DNA of 64,000 nt from Ignavibacteriales bacterium (GCA_026390575.1 JAPLFR010000016.1:310001-374000); one strand, 5' to 3'. Counted from the first letter of the stretch, positions 47,401 to 56,294 are shown. A program made the numbers and translations. Notes: generated by a model not told the origin, from the letters alone.

Positions 47401-49402
47401 CCTGGATCTCAGCTTTCCCTTCGAACATTTTCTGGCCTGCAGTTCCATCGATCGAGATCCGCCTGTACGGATACCCGTTCACAACCGCTTTGTCCACTTG
47501 TACATTCAGCTTCGCTTTGATGTCATTTATGTTTAATCCCGTTCCGTCGGCGGATGCCTTCAATGAAACAGGACCGAAGGTTCCCGGATCGTTAAGAAGC
47601 AAACCGACATTGAACTCCTCAACGATAACATTTGTCTTCCATTGATCGGTTTTTGAGTCAGGTCTATTACTGGAGTTTAATTCCAGATTTCCCTTCACGT
47701 TCCCGATGCTCGTCGCGATATCAGTTGAAACAGAGAAATTCTTCAATGTGCCTTTGAAGTTTCCGCTCACACTGATGGAAGCAGGAAAAACGATACCCTT
47801 TGGCAACAGCGTATCTGCAATAAGAGCCTGAATGTCATTTCGACTGGAAGACAATAGACTAAGGTTCACGTCATAATACGCCGTGTCCGCCTCCGGTAAT
47901 CCGCGGATTGAACCGGTGAGATCGATTGTGGTGGAATCGCCCACCGTAGCCCGAAACTCTTCCACGTGTAAGTCCCCTACAAGCCCTGAGAGTTGGGAGG
48001 TGAATCTTATCGACGCACCCGGTTTGTTCTTTATCGGAAGAGAAGGCTGGAAAAAAAGCAAATCCGAAACGGCAAGGTGAGAATCACCGATTGTCGCTTT
48101 CACGTTTACAGTGCCCCGGAGGTTTTTGAGTGCCTCAAGCGACGAGTAACCCAAGAGAATATTCTGGTGAATGCGGCTTGCCGCAGTTTCCACTGTGAAG
48201 TCTGTGAGTTGCGCATGCAGAGAGTCAAGCGTGAATCCGCCCGATAGTTCACGCAACTCAAGGCCGGACTGCTCCCGAAAAGATGTGTGACTGATGTCTG
48301 CCCTCATGCGGTTTTCACTATAGTATAAGTTTTCTGCCCGCATTGTCAAACCGTCAAGTCGGAGATGATTCAGATCCACTCCTTTGGTCCTCGCCGTTCC
48401 TTGAACATCATATTGAGCGCCGTTGCCGCTGAGATTTAATTGATCGAGACTGATAACCCAGGGCAAACCAGTAGCGCCAGAATTTTCTGTTTTGTATTCG
48501 TTCCTTTTTGGCTGTACGATAACAACGATCGTGTTTTTGAGCAGGAGATTCTTGACCGCGATATGATGCGATGGCAGATCAATCTTCTCTGCAAGGAGAG
48601 TCGACGTTCCAAGGTCAACGCCGTAGTGTTCTCCCGTTACGGTGTTTTCATAAATGAAATTAACCTTTATCAGCGATAGGGCTTCGACCCCAAGGTCGAT
48701 ATCTTTAGATTGCGATTCATCGGGTTGTGATTCTTTTGTCAGTATGACACTCGCCGTAGCATTCGCAAGAGATAATTCGTCGGCATGGAAGTGCTTTTTA
48801 TTGATATCAAACTTGTCGAGCGAAGCCTTCAGAGTGCCGAGCTGAAGTCGCAGCTTTAATCCGCTCACTTCATCATCGTATGTACCATGGAACCCGTTGA
48901 GACTTACTCTGCCAAACCGAATTCTCCAATCGGGACCTGAAGTTGTATCAGGATTGACATCAGTAGTAGTCGGATGGGGACTAATTGTATTGAGAATGAA
49001 ATCGAAATTGAAGCTGCTGTCTGGTAAAGTGCGAGTGATGTGGGCAACGAGCGAGTCAACCCGGACATTAGTCAACACGATGTCGTGCGAGAAAAGTCTG
49101 AGCAGGTTCACGTCCGCTGCCAGCGTTTGAATAGACAACAAAGTATCCCGCTGTCGGCTTTCAACGAATATATTTTGGAGAACAACCGAATGAGTAAAAG
49201 CGATCGTGACCGAACCAACTTCGATGCGGGTATGTGTCTTCTCCGATATCGATGACAATACCTTCTGTGCAATATAGTGCTGCACCCCGTGGAACTGAAG
49301 CGCCACCACAGCGAGAATGATCAGACACAGCATGCCAGCAAATATCCATAAAACAATCTTGATGACATGGCGTATGTAAGTTTTAATCTTATGTTCTATC
49401 AA
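44414..49402 (-). CDS. tamB: TamB-family translocation and assembly module protein
   Basis: A 1662-residue protein with one N-terminal membrane helix (about 14-34, IVLWIFAGMLCLIILAVVAL), a very long repetitive beta-rich AsmA/TamB region and the conserved C-terminal DUF490 domain (LTGRYEILKGSYQLTFGDII, LLVLGRFIAENPLAS, LSEQYIAGANLNVGLDSYQD). It is thought to form a periplasm-spanning hydrophobic groove from the inner membrane to TamA/TamL. The start appears to be TTG at 49402, since the next in-frame ATG lies within the membrane helix. It is immediately upstream of tamL. It is by far the largest gene in the window. Confidence 0.9.
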   Translation of the reverse strand: MIEHKIKTYIRHVIKIVLWIFAGMLCLIILAVVALQFHGVQHYIAQKVLSSISEKTHTRIEVGSVTIAFTHSVVLQNIFVESRQRDTLLSIQTLAADVNLLRLFSHDIVLTNVRVDSLVAHITRTLPDSSFNFDFILNTISPHPTTTDVNPDTTSGPDWRIRFGRVSLNGFHGTYDDEVSGLKLRLQLGTLKASLDKFDINKKHFHADELSLANATASVILTKESQPDESQSKDIDLGVEALSLIKVNFIYENTVTGEHYGVDLGTSTLLAEKIDLPSHHIAVKNLLLKNTIVVIVQPKRNEYKTENSGATGLPWVISLDQLNLSGNGAQYDVQGTARTKGVDLNHLRLDGLTMRAENLYYSENRMRADISHTSFREQSGLELRELSGGFTLDSLHAQLTDFTVETAASRIHQNILLGYSSLEALKNLRGTVNVKATIGDSHLAVSDLLFFQPSLPIKNKPGASIRFTSQLSGLVGDLHVEEFRATVGDSTTIDLTGSIRGLPEADTAYYDVNLSLLSSSRNDIQALIADTLLPKGIVFPASISVSGNFKGTLKNFSVSTDIATSIGNVKGNLELNSSNRPDSKTDQWKTNVIVEEFNVGLLLNDPGTFGPVSLKASADGTGLNINDIKAKLNVQVDKAVVNGYPYRRISIDGTAGQKMFEGKAEIQDSNLAFIFNGIVNANGEKPTYKFTFDLKGADLHRLNFTSDDIRVSGMITSDLIGQGVNDINGNIDVRQVVIVKNNKRYVIDSLVYVSVNIEAQTHISIASTIFAGQFDGTITPGQLPEVLKEHFDHYFTLHEMQRKRNLKPQSFSFHISIRDPSTITDVFFPELRRLSAGTIEGNFDSDKRILNTYIDIPGIDYNDITVDSLTVKVTSDPDLLQATLKVGSITDSTFRVTNLQVAGKAWHDSIDITLQSTRGDGFMKIFLAGVFNSLPDEYKFRFNTNGIVFQNLPWIVPSDNFMLFDKNKFTAHDVVLRGAGQSLSLKSTDEKNERSPLKIEFNDFDLATLSQVVERESGLLGGTLNGNVVLQNLEKQMAFTSDLTIKDFSFYQKHVGDITLRANNQTQNVYDVTMDIAGHGNQIAMQGKYRSEVGGSALDLNFDFMRVNLASIEPFTFGSVKRLSGIMTGGLHMTGTMKKPSVNGELNFTDASFNPTFLDTYLHLNNGKIVIDAQGAEFMSFDLVDTLGNIASLSGRLFTEDFRNYSYDLRVHTDKFLVLNKPASSDALYYGTVILDSDISAKGDQKRLMVSMQAELDKGTNLAIVLPESELAVEERRGIVRFVDLNAPTNSIMSRQNPGIEKDTTGSKFSSIDLTSNITVNKDSKLRILIDPIAGDSLVIQGEATLSFTIDPSGKLTLTGRYEILKGSYQLTFGDIIKKEFAIEKGSSLTWFGSPSEADVDITAMYTVKAAVLELVQDQLSGISQEERNKYKQVLPIQVYLMMKGKLLKPDIHFKLDLPSDQRGVLSGTVYAKLNELNGQESELNKQVFALLVLGRFIAENPLASVGGNGELSDFARSSASQILSAQLNRLSEQYIAGANLNVGLDSYQDYSSGTAEGRTQLKLALSKQLFDERVTVQVGGNVDLEGRRSQQNSLNNFAGDLKVLYKLTEDGRWQLQVFRQNSYEGAIDGDIIKTGVGAVFMIDFDKLFGITLKPVPDKEEK

Positions 49403-49470
49403 AAAGGTGCCGTGTATATGTTCTTCCTACGGTCAGAGTGCCCATACAGAGCATGCCCAAAATATCGAAC

Positions 49471-49635
49471 TCAATTCTTTGTCCCGTCCACTACATTTCG
49501 TCCGCGAATGACTCTTAGCAAAACAACCACAATGGCGATAACAAGAAGAATGTGAATTAAACCACCCATCGTATATGAAGTGACTAATCCAAGAAGCCAT
49601 AACACGATAAGAATAACAGCAATAGTAAATAGCAT
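49471..49635 (-). CDS. Lmo0937-family small membrane protein
   Basis: 54 residues from ATG 49635 to TGA 49471. The pattern MLFTIAVILIVLWLLGLVTS followed by YTMGGLIHILLVIAIVVVLL and a basic RVIRGRN tail is that of the lmo0937 family, two-helix proteins often induced by envelope or osmotic stress. A strong AAGAAAGGATA site precedes the ATG. It is about 75 percent similar to the gene at 51091-51240 and shares its leader sequence. Confidence 0.85.
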   Translation of the reverse strand: MLFTIAVILIVLWLLGLVTSYTMGGLIHILLVIAIVVVLLRVIRGRNVVDGTKN

Positions 49636-49810
49636 AACAAGTATCCTTTCTTTTCTGGTTTAATTTTTTCAACGCAGAAGCTAACCATGACGCGACTCCG
49701 TCGCTGTTGCAACTAAATTGTTCCTTCACAATAAATGTTTTGTTTGTTGAACATATCTCTGACTTCATTTGTGAGCGCATTGTTCAACCATAACCTGCTG
49801 CATATTCGTA

Positions 49811-50032
49811 TCAGGCGGTCAGTGATTTTTTTCTACCAAGAATGAGAACAGCACCACCAATTACCATCATTCCGATTCCAGCGTACGGTTGCCAGTTTAT
49901 AGTGTGATGGTTATCCTTTGTTATCTCGAGTTCCCCCAAGTCCACAACCTTCTCTTTAGTGACATAGGTAAAACCTGTATAGATAGTCATTAACAGACCT
50001 ACTATAAGAATGATGATGCCAGCTGTTTTCAT
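49811..50032 (-). CDS. Small two-helix membrane protein
   Basis: A 73-residue protein: helix 1 at about 3-20 (TAGIIILIVGLLMTIYTG), a loop with TKEKVVDLGELEITKDNHHT, helix 2 at about 48-65 (PYAGIGMMVIGGAVLILG) and a basic end GRKKS. Proteins with the same T(x)(K/R)EKVxDxGxLEI loop occur widely beside stress-response genes, but their function is unknown. It is one of four tiny membrane genes in 49.4-51.3 kb. Confidence 0.75.
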   Translation of the reverse strand: MKTAGIIILIVGLLMTIYTGFTYVTKEKVVDLGELEITKDNHHTINWQPYAGIGMMVIGGAVLILGRKKSLTA

Positions 50033-50092
50033 GATTGTAATCCTTTCATAATGTACATTTTCAATATCTCCTTGTAGAGCATGGTATAACCG

Positions 50093-50272
50093 CTAATGCC
50101 GCAAATCTCGGAACATATTATGTACCGGATGATAGGATCGACTCCTGTTCTTGGTTTTATTATTCATTATATCATTTGACATTGAATCGTCGGCTTTTTT
50201 GAAAATATTCCCCAGCGTCATAGATAATACAATTGCGAGTAGATACAGAATGATGGCAATTAAAATTTCCAT
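50093..50272 (-). CDS. Possible 59-residue membrane protein
   Basis: ATG at 50272 with GAAAGAAACC upstream, stop TAG at 50093. One hydrophobic helix (MEILIAIILYLLAIVLSMTL) is followed by a polar tail rich in Asn, Lys and Arg (NNKTKNRSRS). It fits the series of small membrane genes around it, but has no recognisable family and could be fortuitous. Confidence 0.45.
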   Translation of the reverse strand: MEILIAIILYLLAIVLSMTLGNIFKKADDSMSNDIMNNKTKNRSRSYHPVHNMFRDLRH

Positions 50273-50385
50273 TGGTTTCTTTCTTTCAAATGTTCTCTAC
50301 AATACCGAATATCTTTTTTATCTTCATGATATTTTGGAGCAAAACTGTTGCGGCGGACATTTCCGCGCAAGGTAAAGAAATCCTT

Positions 50386-51024
50386 TTATCGCTTAGAAGC
50401 GATCATTCTCCGCTTTGTCAAATCAGACATAACAAGTTTGACGATTTCTGGACGGACTTCCTGTACTGAATTCGGTTCTGGAGTCTCGCTCGTGGCGCTC
50501 CATATTATCTGTCCTTCGTCCTTTGTTGTCCATACGTCAATAGCGCGCATGTCGACTTTTTGAGAATCGACGTGCGCAGCATAATCTACATCTCGAAAAT
50601 AGGAAGCTACAAATCTTCTACTGAATCGATCATATACTGTATTATTTTCGCTCATTCCAAATCCCTGTTTGTACTTAGTTTTCGTTTCCGGAAGTAGCCT
50701 GCGATAGACCAGGATTCCATCAAAGCCATTTGATTGCATGATCTGAATAATCTGATTTGTATCCGGTACCGCATCCGGAAACAAAAGATACGAAGGCGTC
50801 ACTGTAACGTTATGTTTTGCAAGCTCGACGCTGAAAGCATCTTCCCAAGTACGGCGCTGCACAGGATTCTTGCTAACGGAAAGAACAAGCATCTTATTCA
50901 AAGATGGAGGTTGAAATGAAGGGTCGCTCCAAATGTCGACAAGTTTGGATGATGTGCAACCAGCCATCAGGGCGATGGAGCAATAGAGCGCAACTTTCAT
51001 AACAAACGACTTATGTCTTTTCAT
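50386..51024 (-). CDS. Lipoprotein of unknown function
   Basis: A 212-residue lipoprotein: lipobox IALMAGC at about residue 23, then TSSKLVDIWSDPSFQPPSLN. The D-x-W-x-D/K-P start is shared by small DUF4136-like lipoproteins found beside stress genes. The middle contains MLVLSVSKNPVQRRTWEDAF and FDGILVYRRLLPET. No catalytic motif is visible. It lies between small membrane protein genes and is probably part of the same envelope-stress set. Confidence 0.7.
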   Translation of the reverse strand: MKRHKSFVMKVALYCSIALMAGCTSSKLVDIWSDPSFQPPSLNKMLVLSVSKNPVQRRTWEDAFSVELAKHNVTVTPSYLLFPDAVPDTNQIIQIMQSNGFDGILVYRRLLPETKTKYKQGFGMSENNTVYDRFSRRFVASYFRDVDYAAHVDSQKVDMRAIDVWTTKDEGQIIWSATSETPEPNSVQEVRPEIVKLVMSDLTKRRMIASKR

Positions 51025-51090
51025 GGTGGAATCTCCTAATTATTATAGAAACTATTCTAATATATTTTTTTCTTGTACTCCCACATAAAG

Positions 51091-51240
51091 TCACGCGGGT
51101 TTTCGCCCTCTCATAACATTGACCAAGATAACCACAATGGCGATCACCAGAAGAACGTGAATGAACCCACCCATTGTGTAAGAAGAGACTATTCCCAGCA
51201 GCCACAATATGACTAGAATAACAGCGATGGTATATAGCAT
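51091..51240 (-). CDS. Lmo0937-family small membrane protein
   Basis: 49 residues from ATG 51240 to TGA 51091, beginning MLYTIAVILVILWLLGIVSS and continuing YTMGGFIHVLLVIAIVVILV with the tail NVMRGRKPA. It is a clear paralogue of the 49471-49635 gene. The AGAAAGGATATG ribosome site and the upstream TTTTTTCAACGCAG (plus-strand reading) are shared with it and with the 41568-41741 gene. Confidence 0.85.
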   Translation of the reverse strand: MLYTIAVILVILWLLGIVSSYTMGGFIHVLLVIAIVVILVNVMRGRKPA

Positions 51241-52049
51241 AACACATATCCTTTCTTTTATGGTTGAGTTTTTTCAACGCAGAGGCTTACCCAGACGCAA
51301 TCCGATTGATTCAACTTCCAAGCTTGAATACGAATATTTCATTCGAGAATAGAATAATTCCGGTTCTTCTCTGTATACTTTAAGTCAGAATACTCATGAT
51401 TTATGTAATCGGGAATCGTCCGAAAGGATGAAAAAGTAATTAATCCTCAAGGAGGCTCAATATTTGATATGTGAGCAGATGCAATCTGCCTTGATCCAAA
51501 TTTTATGAAAAGGAAAATATATCAAAGAAAACGCGGCGTGGACATATTTAATAATTCAATAATGAAAATTTGATATAAAAGGTTTTGGAAATCGGATCGG
51601 TCAAGAAACTCTATTATTTTGCAAAAATGGAGATAATTCCGATTTTGAGACCTTTATGTTAGCACGTAAAGCGATGGTAGAAATCTTTCCCAAGGTTACA
51701 TTTCCTGGCCCCGATACAAATAAGCGACGTATCTCCTTTATGGAGGCGTCGGCGTTTTTCGCTGTATCCGACAGGTTAAAGTTTACGCTAAGTGTTGTGT
51801 ACGAACTCTCCGCTGATTGATGAGTGAACGGGATTTAGAATATAGAGCACAGAAACCGTTCCCTTTTTTTGTCAAAAACACACAATCAGACGCAATTTTT
51901 TCGATATGGTTTTGTTTTTGAATCTTTTCTAGTATCTTTCCCATCAACGATAACAAAGCAAGAAACAGCGGGATGTCATTGGATGGAGATGCATGTAACA
52001 TAAAAGAGAGAATAAGTAGCTCTTACAGTTACTAAAAAAAATAAAAATT
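51241..52049. other. Long intergenic region with conserved 61-base element
   Basis: The left part (51241-51447) matches the upstream region of the 41568-41741 gene, including the 61-base block 51387-51447. It probably controls the lmo0937-like gene on the minus strand. The right part should carry the promoter of the lysine cluster. Two weak ORFs (plus strand from 51656, minus strand 51783-52001) have no recognisable similarity and are not called. Confidence 0.5.
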
Positions 52050-53549
52050 ATGCCGCAGCAATTTCAAAATTTTATTAATGGGAAATGGGTTGAAGCAAAG
52101 TCAGGCAAGACTTTTGAAAACAGAAATCCGGCAAATTGGAATGATGTTATCGGTATATTTCCAAAGTCGGGGAAAGAAGATGTTAACGAGGCGGTCAGCG
52201 CTGCACGAATCGCCTTTGAGAAATGGCGCTTAATTCCTGCTCCCGCACGCGGCGACATGTTGCGGAAGATCGGTGATCTTCTGGTAAAGTATAAAGAAGA
52301 GATCGCCCGCGAAATGACACGGGAAATGGGCAAAGTGCTTACTGAAACCCGCGGCGATGTTCAAGAAGGCATTGACACTGCGTACTATGCAGCGACGGAA
52401 GGTCGTCGCCTTTTCGGCCACACCGTTCCTTCTGAACTTCCGGATAAATTTGCAATGGCAATTCGTGTTCCAGTCGGAGTGGCGGGAATCATTACACCGT
52501 GGAATTTTCCTATGGCAATTCCAACGTGGGGAATTTTCCCTGCACTGCTTTCCGGTAATACTGTCGTTTTCAAACCGGCAAGCGATACACCGAAAACAGC
52601 ATCTCGCCTCGTTGAAATCATGATAGAAGCAGGCATACCGAAAGGCGTCATTAATCTTGTGTACGGCAGCGGCAGGGATGTTGGAACTGCGATCGTCACT
52701 CACCCGGACGTCGATCTGATACTGTTTACCGGCTCGACAGAAATCGGCAAACAAATTTTGCGCGATGGGAGTGCTACGCTCAAACGGGTTTCACTGGAAC
52801 TCGGAGGCAAAAACGCACAAATTGTTATGGACGATGCTGATCTTGACCTGGCTCTCGACGGCATTCTCTGGGGCGCTTTCGGTACAACAGGCCAGCGATG
52901 CACAGCAACTAGCAGGCTTATTCTCCATGAAAAAATCTATGATAAATTTTTGACCATGCTTGTTGACCGGACTCAAAAGCTGCGTTTAGGCGATGGCCTT
53001 CTTCAAACTTCGGATGTAGGACCATGCATTAATGAAGGCCAGCGGAAAATTGTACAGTCATACGTGGAGATCGGAATGAACGAAGGTGCAAAGCTTCTTT
53101 GCGGGGGAAGAATTGCCGCACATGGAGACTTAGCAAAGGGCTGGTTCTTTGAACCGACAATATTTGACGGTGTCCTCCCTTCTATGCGCATAGCCCGGGA
53201 AGAAATATTTGGTCCGGTGCTTTCCGTTATTCGTACACATTCCTTAGAAGATGCAATCATGATATTGAATGATTCGCTCTACGGCTTGTCATCTTCAATC
53301 TATACGCGTGATGTGAATAAAGCATTCGTTGCCATCCGCGATATCAAAGCAGGCATCACATATATTAATGTCCCGACCATCGGTGCCGAAGCCCATCTCC
53401 CGTTTGGCGGAGTCAAGCAAACCGGCAATGGCCATCGCGAAGGCGGGTGGGCAGTGTACGATTTCTTTACGGAATGGAAATCGGTCTATATCGATTACAG
53501 CGGCCGTTTGCAGCGTGCACAAATCGATAATTATTCGTCCGAATCATGA
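52050..53549 (+). CDS. Aldehyde dehydrogenase, probably for 2-aminoadipate semialdehyde
   Basis: A 499-residue NAD(P)-dependent aldehyde dehydrogenase. It begins FINGKWVEAKSGKTFENRNP, with the cofactor region GVAGIITPWNFPMAIPTW, the general-base Glu in SLELGGKNAQIV, the catalytic Cys in GTTGQRCTATSRL and EEIFGPVLSV near the end. Context suggests the substrate: the next gene is lysine 6-aminotransferase, whose product cyclises to piperideine-6-carboxylate, and this enzyme would oxidise it to 2-aminoadipate. A different semialdehyde cannot be excluded. It is the first gene of a seven-gene plus-strand cluster. Confidence 0.9.
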   Translation: MPQQFQNFINGKWVEAKSGKTFENRNPANWNDVIGIFPKSGKEDVNEAVSAARIAFEKWRLIPAPARGDMLRKIGDLLVKYKEEIAREMTREMGKVLTETRGDVQEGIDTAYYAATEGRRLFGHTVPSELPDKFAMAIRVPVGVAGIITPWNFPMAIPTWGIFPALLSGNTVVFKPASDTPKTASRLVEIMIEAGIPKGVINLVYGSGRDVGTAIVTHPDVDLILFTGSTEIGKQILRDGSATLKRVSLELGGKNAQIVMDDADLDLALDGILWGAFGTTGQRCTATSRLILHEKIYDKFLTMLVDRTQKLRLGDGLLQTSDVGPCINEGQRKIVQSYVEIGMNEGAKLLCGGRIAAHGDLAKGWFFEPTIFDGVLPSMRIAREEIFGPVLSVIRTHSLEDAIMILNDSLYGLSSSIYTRDVNKAFVAIRDIKAGITYINVPTIGAEAHLPFGGVKQTGNGHREGGWAVYDFFTEWKSVYIDYSGRLQRAQIDNYSSES

Positions 53550-53716
53550 GTGGTAACAAACGTTGATTTTATACGTCTTATGTTGAAAGAAATGCAGTTG
53601 TGTCTATAATCCGCCTCTATATCGTTTCATTGTATGAACATCAGGAATTCTTCTGAGGGAATGGAAATGCACGATGTTTTCCATAATCCATTCACAAAAG
53701 AATTTCGAGGTGTTCT

Positions 53717-55078
53717 ATGTTCACGAACAAGAATGAAAAATCCGGGACATGCCATCCGGTAACGATCTCGCCGTCTGAAGTTCACTCCGTCCTCAGCAGC
53801 CATATGCTCGCAGATGGTTTTGCGATAGTATTTGATTTGGAAAAAAGCCATGGAACGTATGTCTATGACTCTCGAACAAATCGTACGCTGTTGGATTATT
53901 TTACTTTTTTCGCATCAGGCGCGCTGGGAATGAACCATCCAAAATTAAGAGAGTCAGCATTTATTGAAAAGTTAGGCAAGATTGCTGTAAACAAAACGTC
54001 GAACTCCGATGCCTACACAGTGGAGATGGCGGAGTTTGTCGAGACATTTGCTCGCACAGCACAACCGTCGTACCTGCCCTATGCGTTCTTCATCGATGGC
54101 GGTACGCTGGGTAATGAGAATGCACTCAAAACCGCTTTCGATTGGAAAGTTCAGAAAAATTTTAAAAAGGGATATTCAAGAGAAATCGGATTGCAGGTGA
54201 TACACTTTCGCAATGCATTTCACGGAAGAAGCGGTTACACGCTCTCGTTGACCAACACCGACCCTGTCAAGATCAGGTACTTCCCTAAATTTTCTTGGCC
54301 GCGTATTCATAATCCAATCCTGTCATTTCCTCTCACGGCGGAACATCTGGAAAAGGCACAAAAGGAGGAAGCATTGGCGATCCGGCAAATTAAGCAGGCA
54401 ATTGTTGATAATCCGGATGATATTGCGGCGCTCATCATAGAGCCGATCCAGGCCGAAGGCGGTGATTGTTTTTTCCGGAAAGAATTCTTCGTCGAACTGC
54501 GCACGATCTGCAGCGAGAACGATATTATGTTTATCTTCGACGAAGTTCAGACCGGTGTCGGCATGACCGGAAAAATGTGGGCGCATGAATATTATACCGA
54601 GCCCGATATGATGTCTTTCGGGAAGAAGATGCAGGTCTGCGGATTCGTCTGCAGCAAGCGGGTTGATGAAGTACCTGAGAACGTTTTTCAAGTTCCAAGC
54701 CGCATCAATTCAACCTTTGGCGGTAATCTTGTCGATATGGTGCGCGCAACGAGAATGCTGGAGATTATTCAGGAAGAAAATCTCGTGGAGAATGCAAGAA
54801 TCGTTGGTACCTATTTGCTTGAGGACCTGTTAAAGCTGGAAAAGGATTTTCCATCACTGATCAGCAATTCCCGCGGGCTCGGGCTTTTTTGTGCAATTGA
54901 TATCGATACAAAGGAACGCCGCGAGAAATTGAAAACGAAAGCATACGAAAAAGGATTGATTCTTATCGGCTGCGGCGAGCGTACCATCCGCTTCCGGCCG
55001 CCTTTGAACATTTCGACAAGAGAGGTAGACGAAGGCATTGCTATAATCCGCAGCTGCCTTAAAGAAATTGTGAGATAA
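53717..55078 (+). CDS. lat: L-lysine 6-aminotransferase
   Basis: A 453-residue class III PLP aminotransferase. It moves the epsilon-amino group of lysine to 2-oxoglutarate, giving 2-aminoadipate semialdehyde. Landmarks are FFASGALGMNHPKL, FIDGGTLGNENALKTAFDWK, the FHGRSGYTLSLTNT segment, IIEPIQAEGGDCFFRKEFF, FIFDEVQTGVGMTGKMWAHE and the PLP-binding Lys in SFGKKMQVCGF. This last motif matches lysine-epsilon-aminotransferases rather than general ornithine/GABA enzymes. It is followed after 17 bases by the dehydrogenase gene. Confidence 0.92.
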   Translation: MFTNKNEKSGTCHPVTISPSEVHSVLSSHMLADGFAIVFDLEKSHGTYVYDSRTNRTLLDYFTFFASGALGMNHPKLRESAFIEKLGKIAVNKTSNSDAYTVEMAEFVETFARTAQPSYLPYAFFIDGGTLGNENALKTAFDWKVQKNFKKGYSREIGLQVIHFRNAFHGRSGYTLSLTNTDPVKIRYFPKFSWPRIHNPILSFPLTAEHLEKAQKEEALAIRQIKQAIVDNPDDIAALIIEPIQAEGGDCFFRKEFFVELRTICSENDIMFIFDEVQTGVGMTGKMWAHEYYTEPDMMSFGKKMQVCGFVCSKRVDEVPENVFQVPSRINSTFGGNLVDMVRATRMLEIIQEENLVENARIVGTYLLEDLLKLEKDFPSLISNSRGLGLFCAIDIDTKERREKLKTKAYEKGLILIGCGERTIRFRPPLNISTREVDEGIAIIRSCLKEIVR

Positions 55079-55095
55079 GAAAAGGAAGGTGCACT

Positions 55096-56214
55096 ATGGC
55101 TAAATATCAGATTGCGTGGCTGCCAGGCGACGGTGTCGGGATCGATGTGCTGGATGCAGCGAAGATCGTTCTCGATAAAATCAACCTGAATGCAGAATAT
55201 ATTCACGGCGATATCGGCTGGGAATTCTGGTGCAAGGAAGGAGATGCATTTCCGGAACGGACGGTGAACCTGCTGAAGAATGTTGACGCTGCACTCTTTG
55301 GGGCGATCACTTCCAAACCTGTCAAGGCAGCACAGGCAGAGCTTGTGCCGGAATTGCAGTCTAAGGGCTTAATCTATCGCTCGCCCATCGTTCGCATGCG
55401 GCAGATGTTTGATTTGTATAATTGTTTACGTCCTTGTAAGGCATATCCTGGCAATTCTCTGAATTTTAAGGAAGGTATTAACCTTGTTGTGTTCCGCGAG
55501 AATACTGAAGATCTCTATTCCGGTGTCGAATTTAATCCGGTGCCGCAGGAAGTTGCAGATGTGTTAACCAAAATTTCGAAACCCTTTGCTCCATTTGCAA
55601 AACTTCCATTGGATCAATATGCTGTGTCGTGCAAGATCAACACGAAAGCGGGAAGTGAACGGATCGTTCGCGCAGCATTCGATTTTGCCCGGAAGTTTAA
55701 ACGGAGAAAGGTTACGGTCGTTCACAAAGCCAACGTCGTGCGTGCAACCGATGGATTATTCTTCGAGGCTGCCAAGGAAGTGGCAAAACAGTATCCAGAA
55801 ATTCAGATGGATGATGCCAATATTGATGCAATGACCATGTGGCTGTTGAAGAATCCGTTCAATTACGATGTTCTTGTAGCTCCGAATCTGTACGGCGATA
55901 TTATTTCTGATCTTTGTGCGCAGATGGTAGGCGGACTCGGATTTGGATGTTCCGGCAACATCGGAACGAAGCTTGCTGTTTTTGAGCCAACGCATGGTTC
56001 TGCCCCAAAATATGCCGGTCAGTACAAAGTGAATCCCATCGCAACTATACTTGCCGTGAAAATGATGCTCGATTGGCTCGGTGAGACTGAAAAAGGCAGC
56101 CGATTGGAAGATGCCGTTGCTGTCGTTATTAAAGAAGGCAAAGTGCGAACGTACGACATGGGTGGGAATGCTAGTACGCTCGATATGGCTCATGCAATTG
56201 CCGAACTATTATAA
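55096..56214 (+). CDS. Isocitrate/homoisocitrate dehydrogenase-like enzyme, NADP type
   Basis: A 372-residue beta-decarboxylating hydroxyacid dehydrogenase. Visible parts are WLPGDGVGIDVLDAAK, the substrate-binding VVFRENTEDLYSG, the Lys in the VVHKANVVRATDG segment, the metal-binding Asp residues in NLYGDIISDLCAQMVGG and the cofactor loop EPTHGSAPKYAGQ. Lys-Tyr in that loop is the NADP-type pair of prokaryotic isocitrate dehydrogenases, whereas NAD-type isopropylmalate enzymes have Asp-Ile there. In this cluster the substrate may be homoisocitrate/2-oxoadipate, possibly in the carboxylating direction, but isocitrate remains possible. AAGGAAGG precedes the ATG. Confidence 0.85.
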   Translation: MAKYQIAWLPGDGVGIDVLDAAKIVLDKINLNAEYIHGDIGWEFWCKEGDAFPERTVNLLKNVDAALFGAITSKPVKAAQAELVPELQSKGLIYRSPIVRMRQMFDLYNCLRPCKAYPGNSLNFKEGINLVVFRENTEDLYSGVEFNPVPQEVADVLTKISKPFAPFAKLPLDQYAVSCKINTKAGSERIVRAAFDFARKFKRRKVTVVHKANVVRATDGLFFEAAKEVAKQYPEIQMDDANIDAMTMWLLKNPFNYDVLVAPNLYGDIISDLCAQMVGGLGFGCSGNIGTKLAVFEPTHGSAPKYAGQYKVNPIATILAVKMMLDWLGETEKGSRLEDAVAVVIKEGKVRTYDMGGNASTLDMAHAIAELL

Positions 56215-56294
56215 TGAACCATCAAACAAAACATGTGTTTAAAAAAACGTGTAAGCAATCTATAAACCCGTAACATGAATTCATGGGAGATTAT

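Noticed and set aside
51783-52001. Minus-strand ORF of 72 codons before the lysine cluster
   Set aside because: No similarity, no ribosome site, and it occupies the likely promoter region of the aldehyde dehydrogenase gene.
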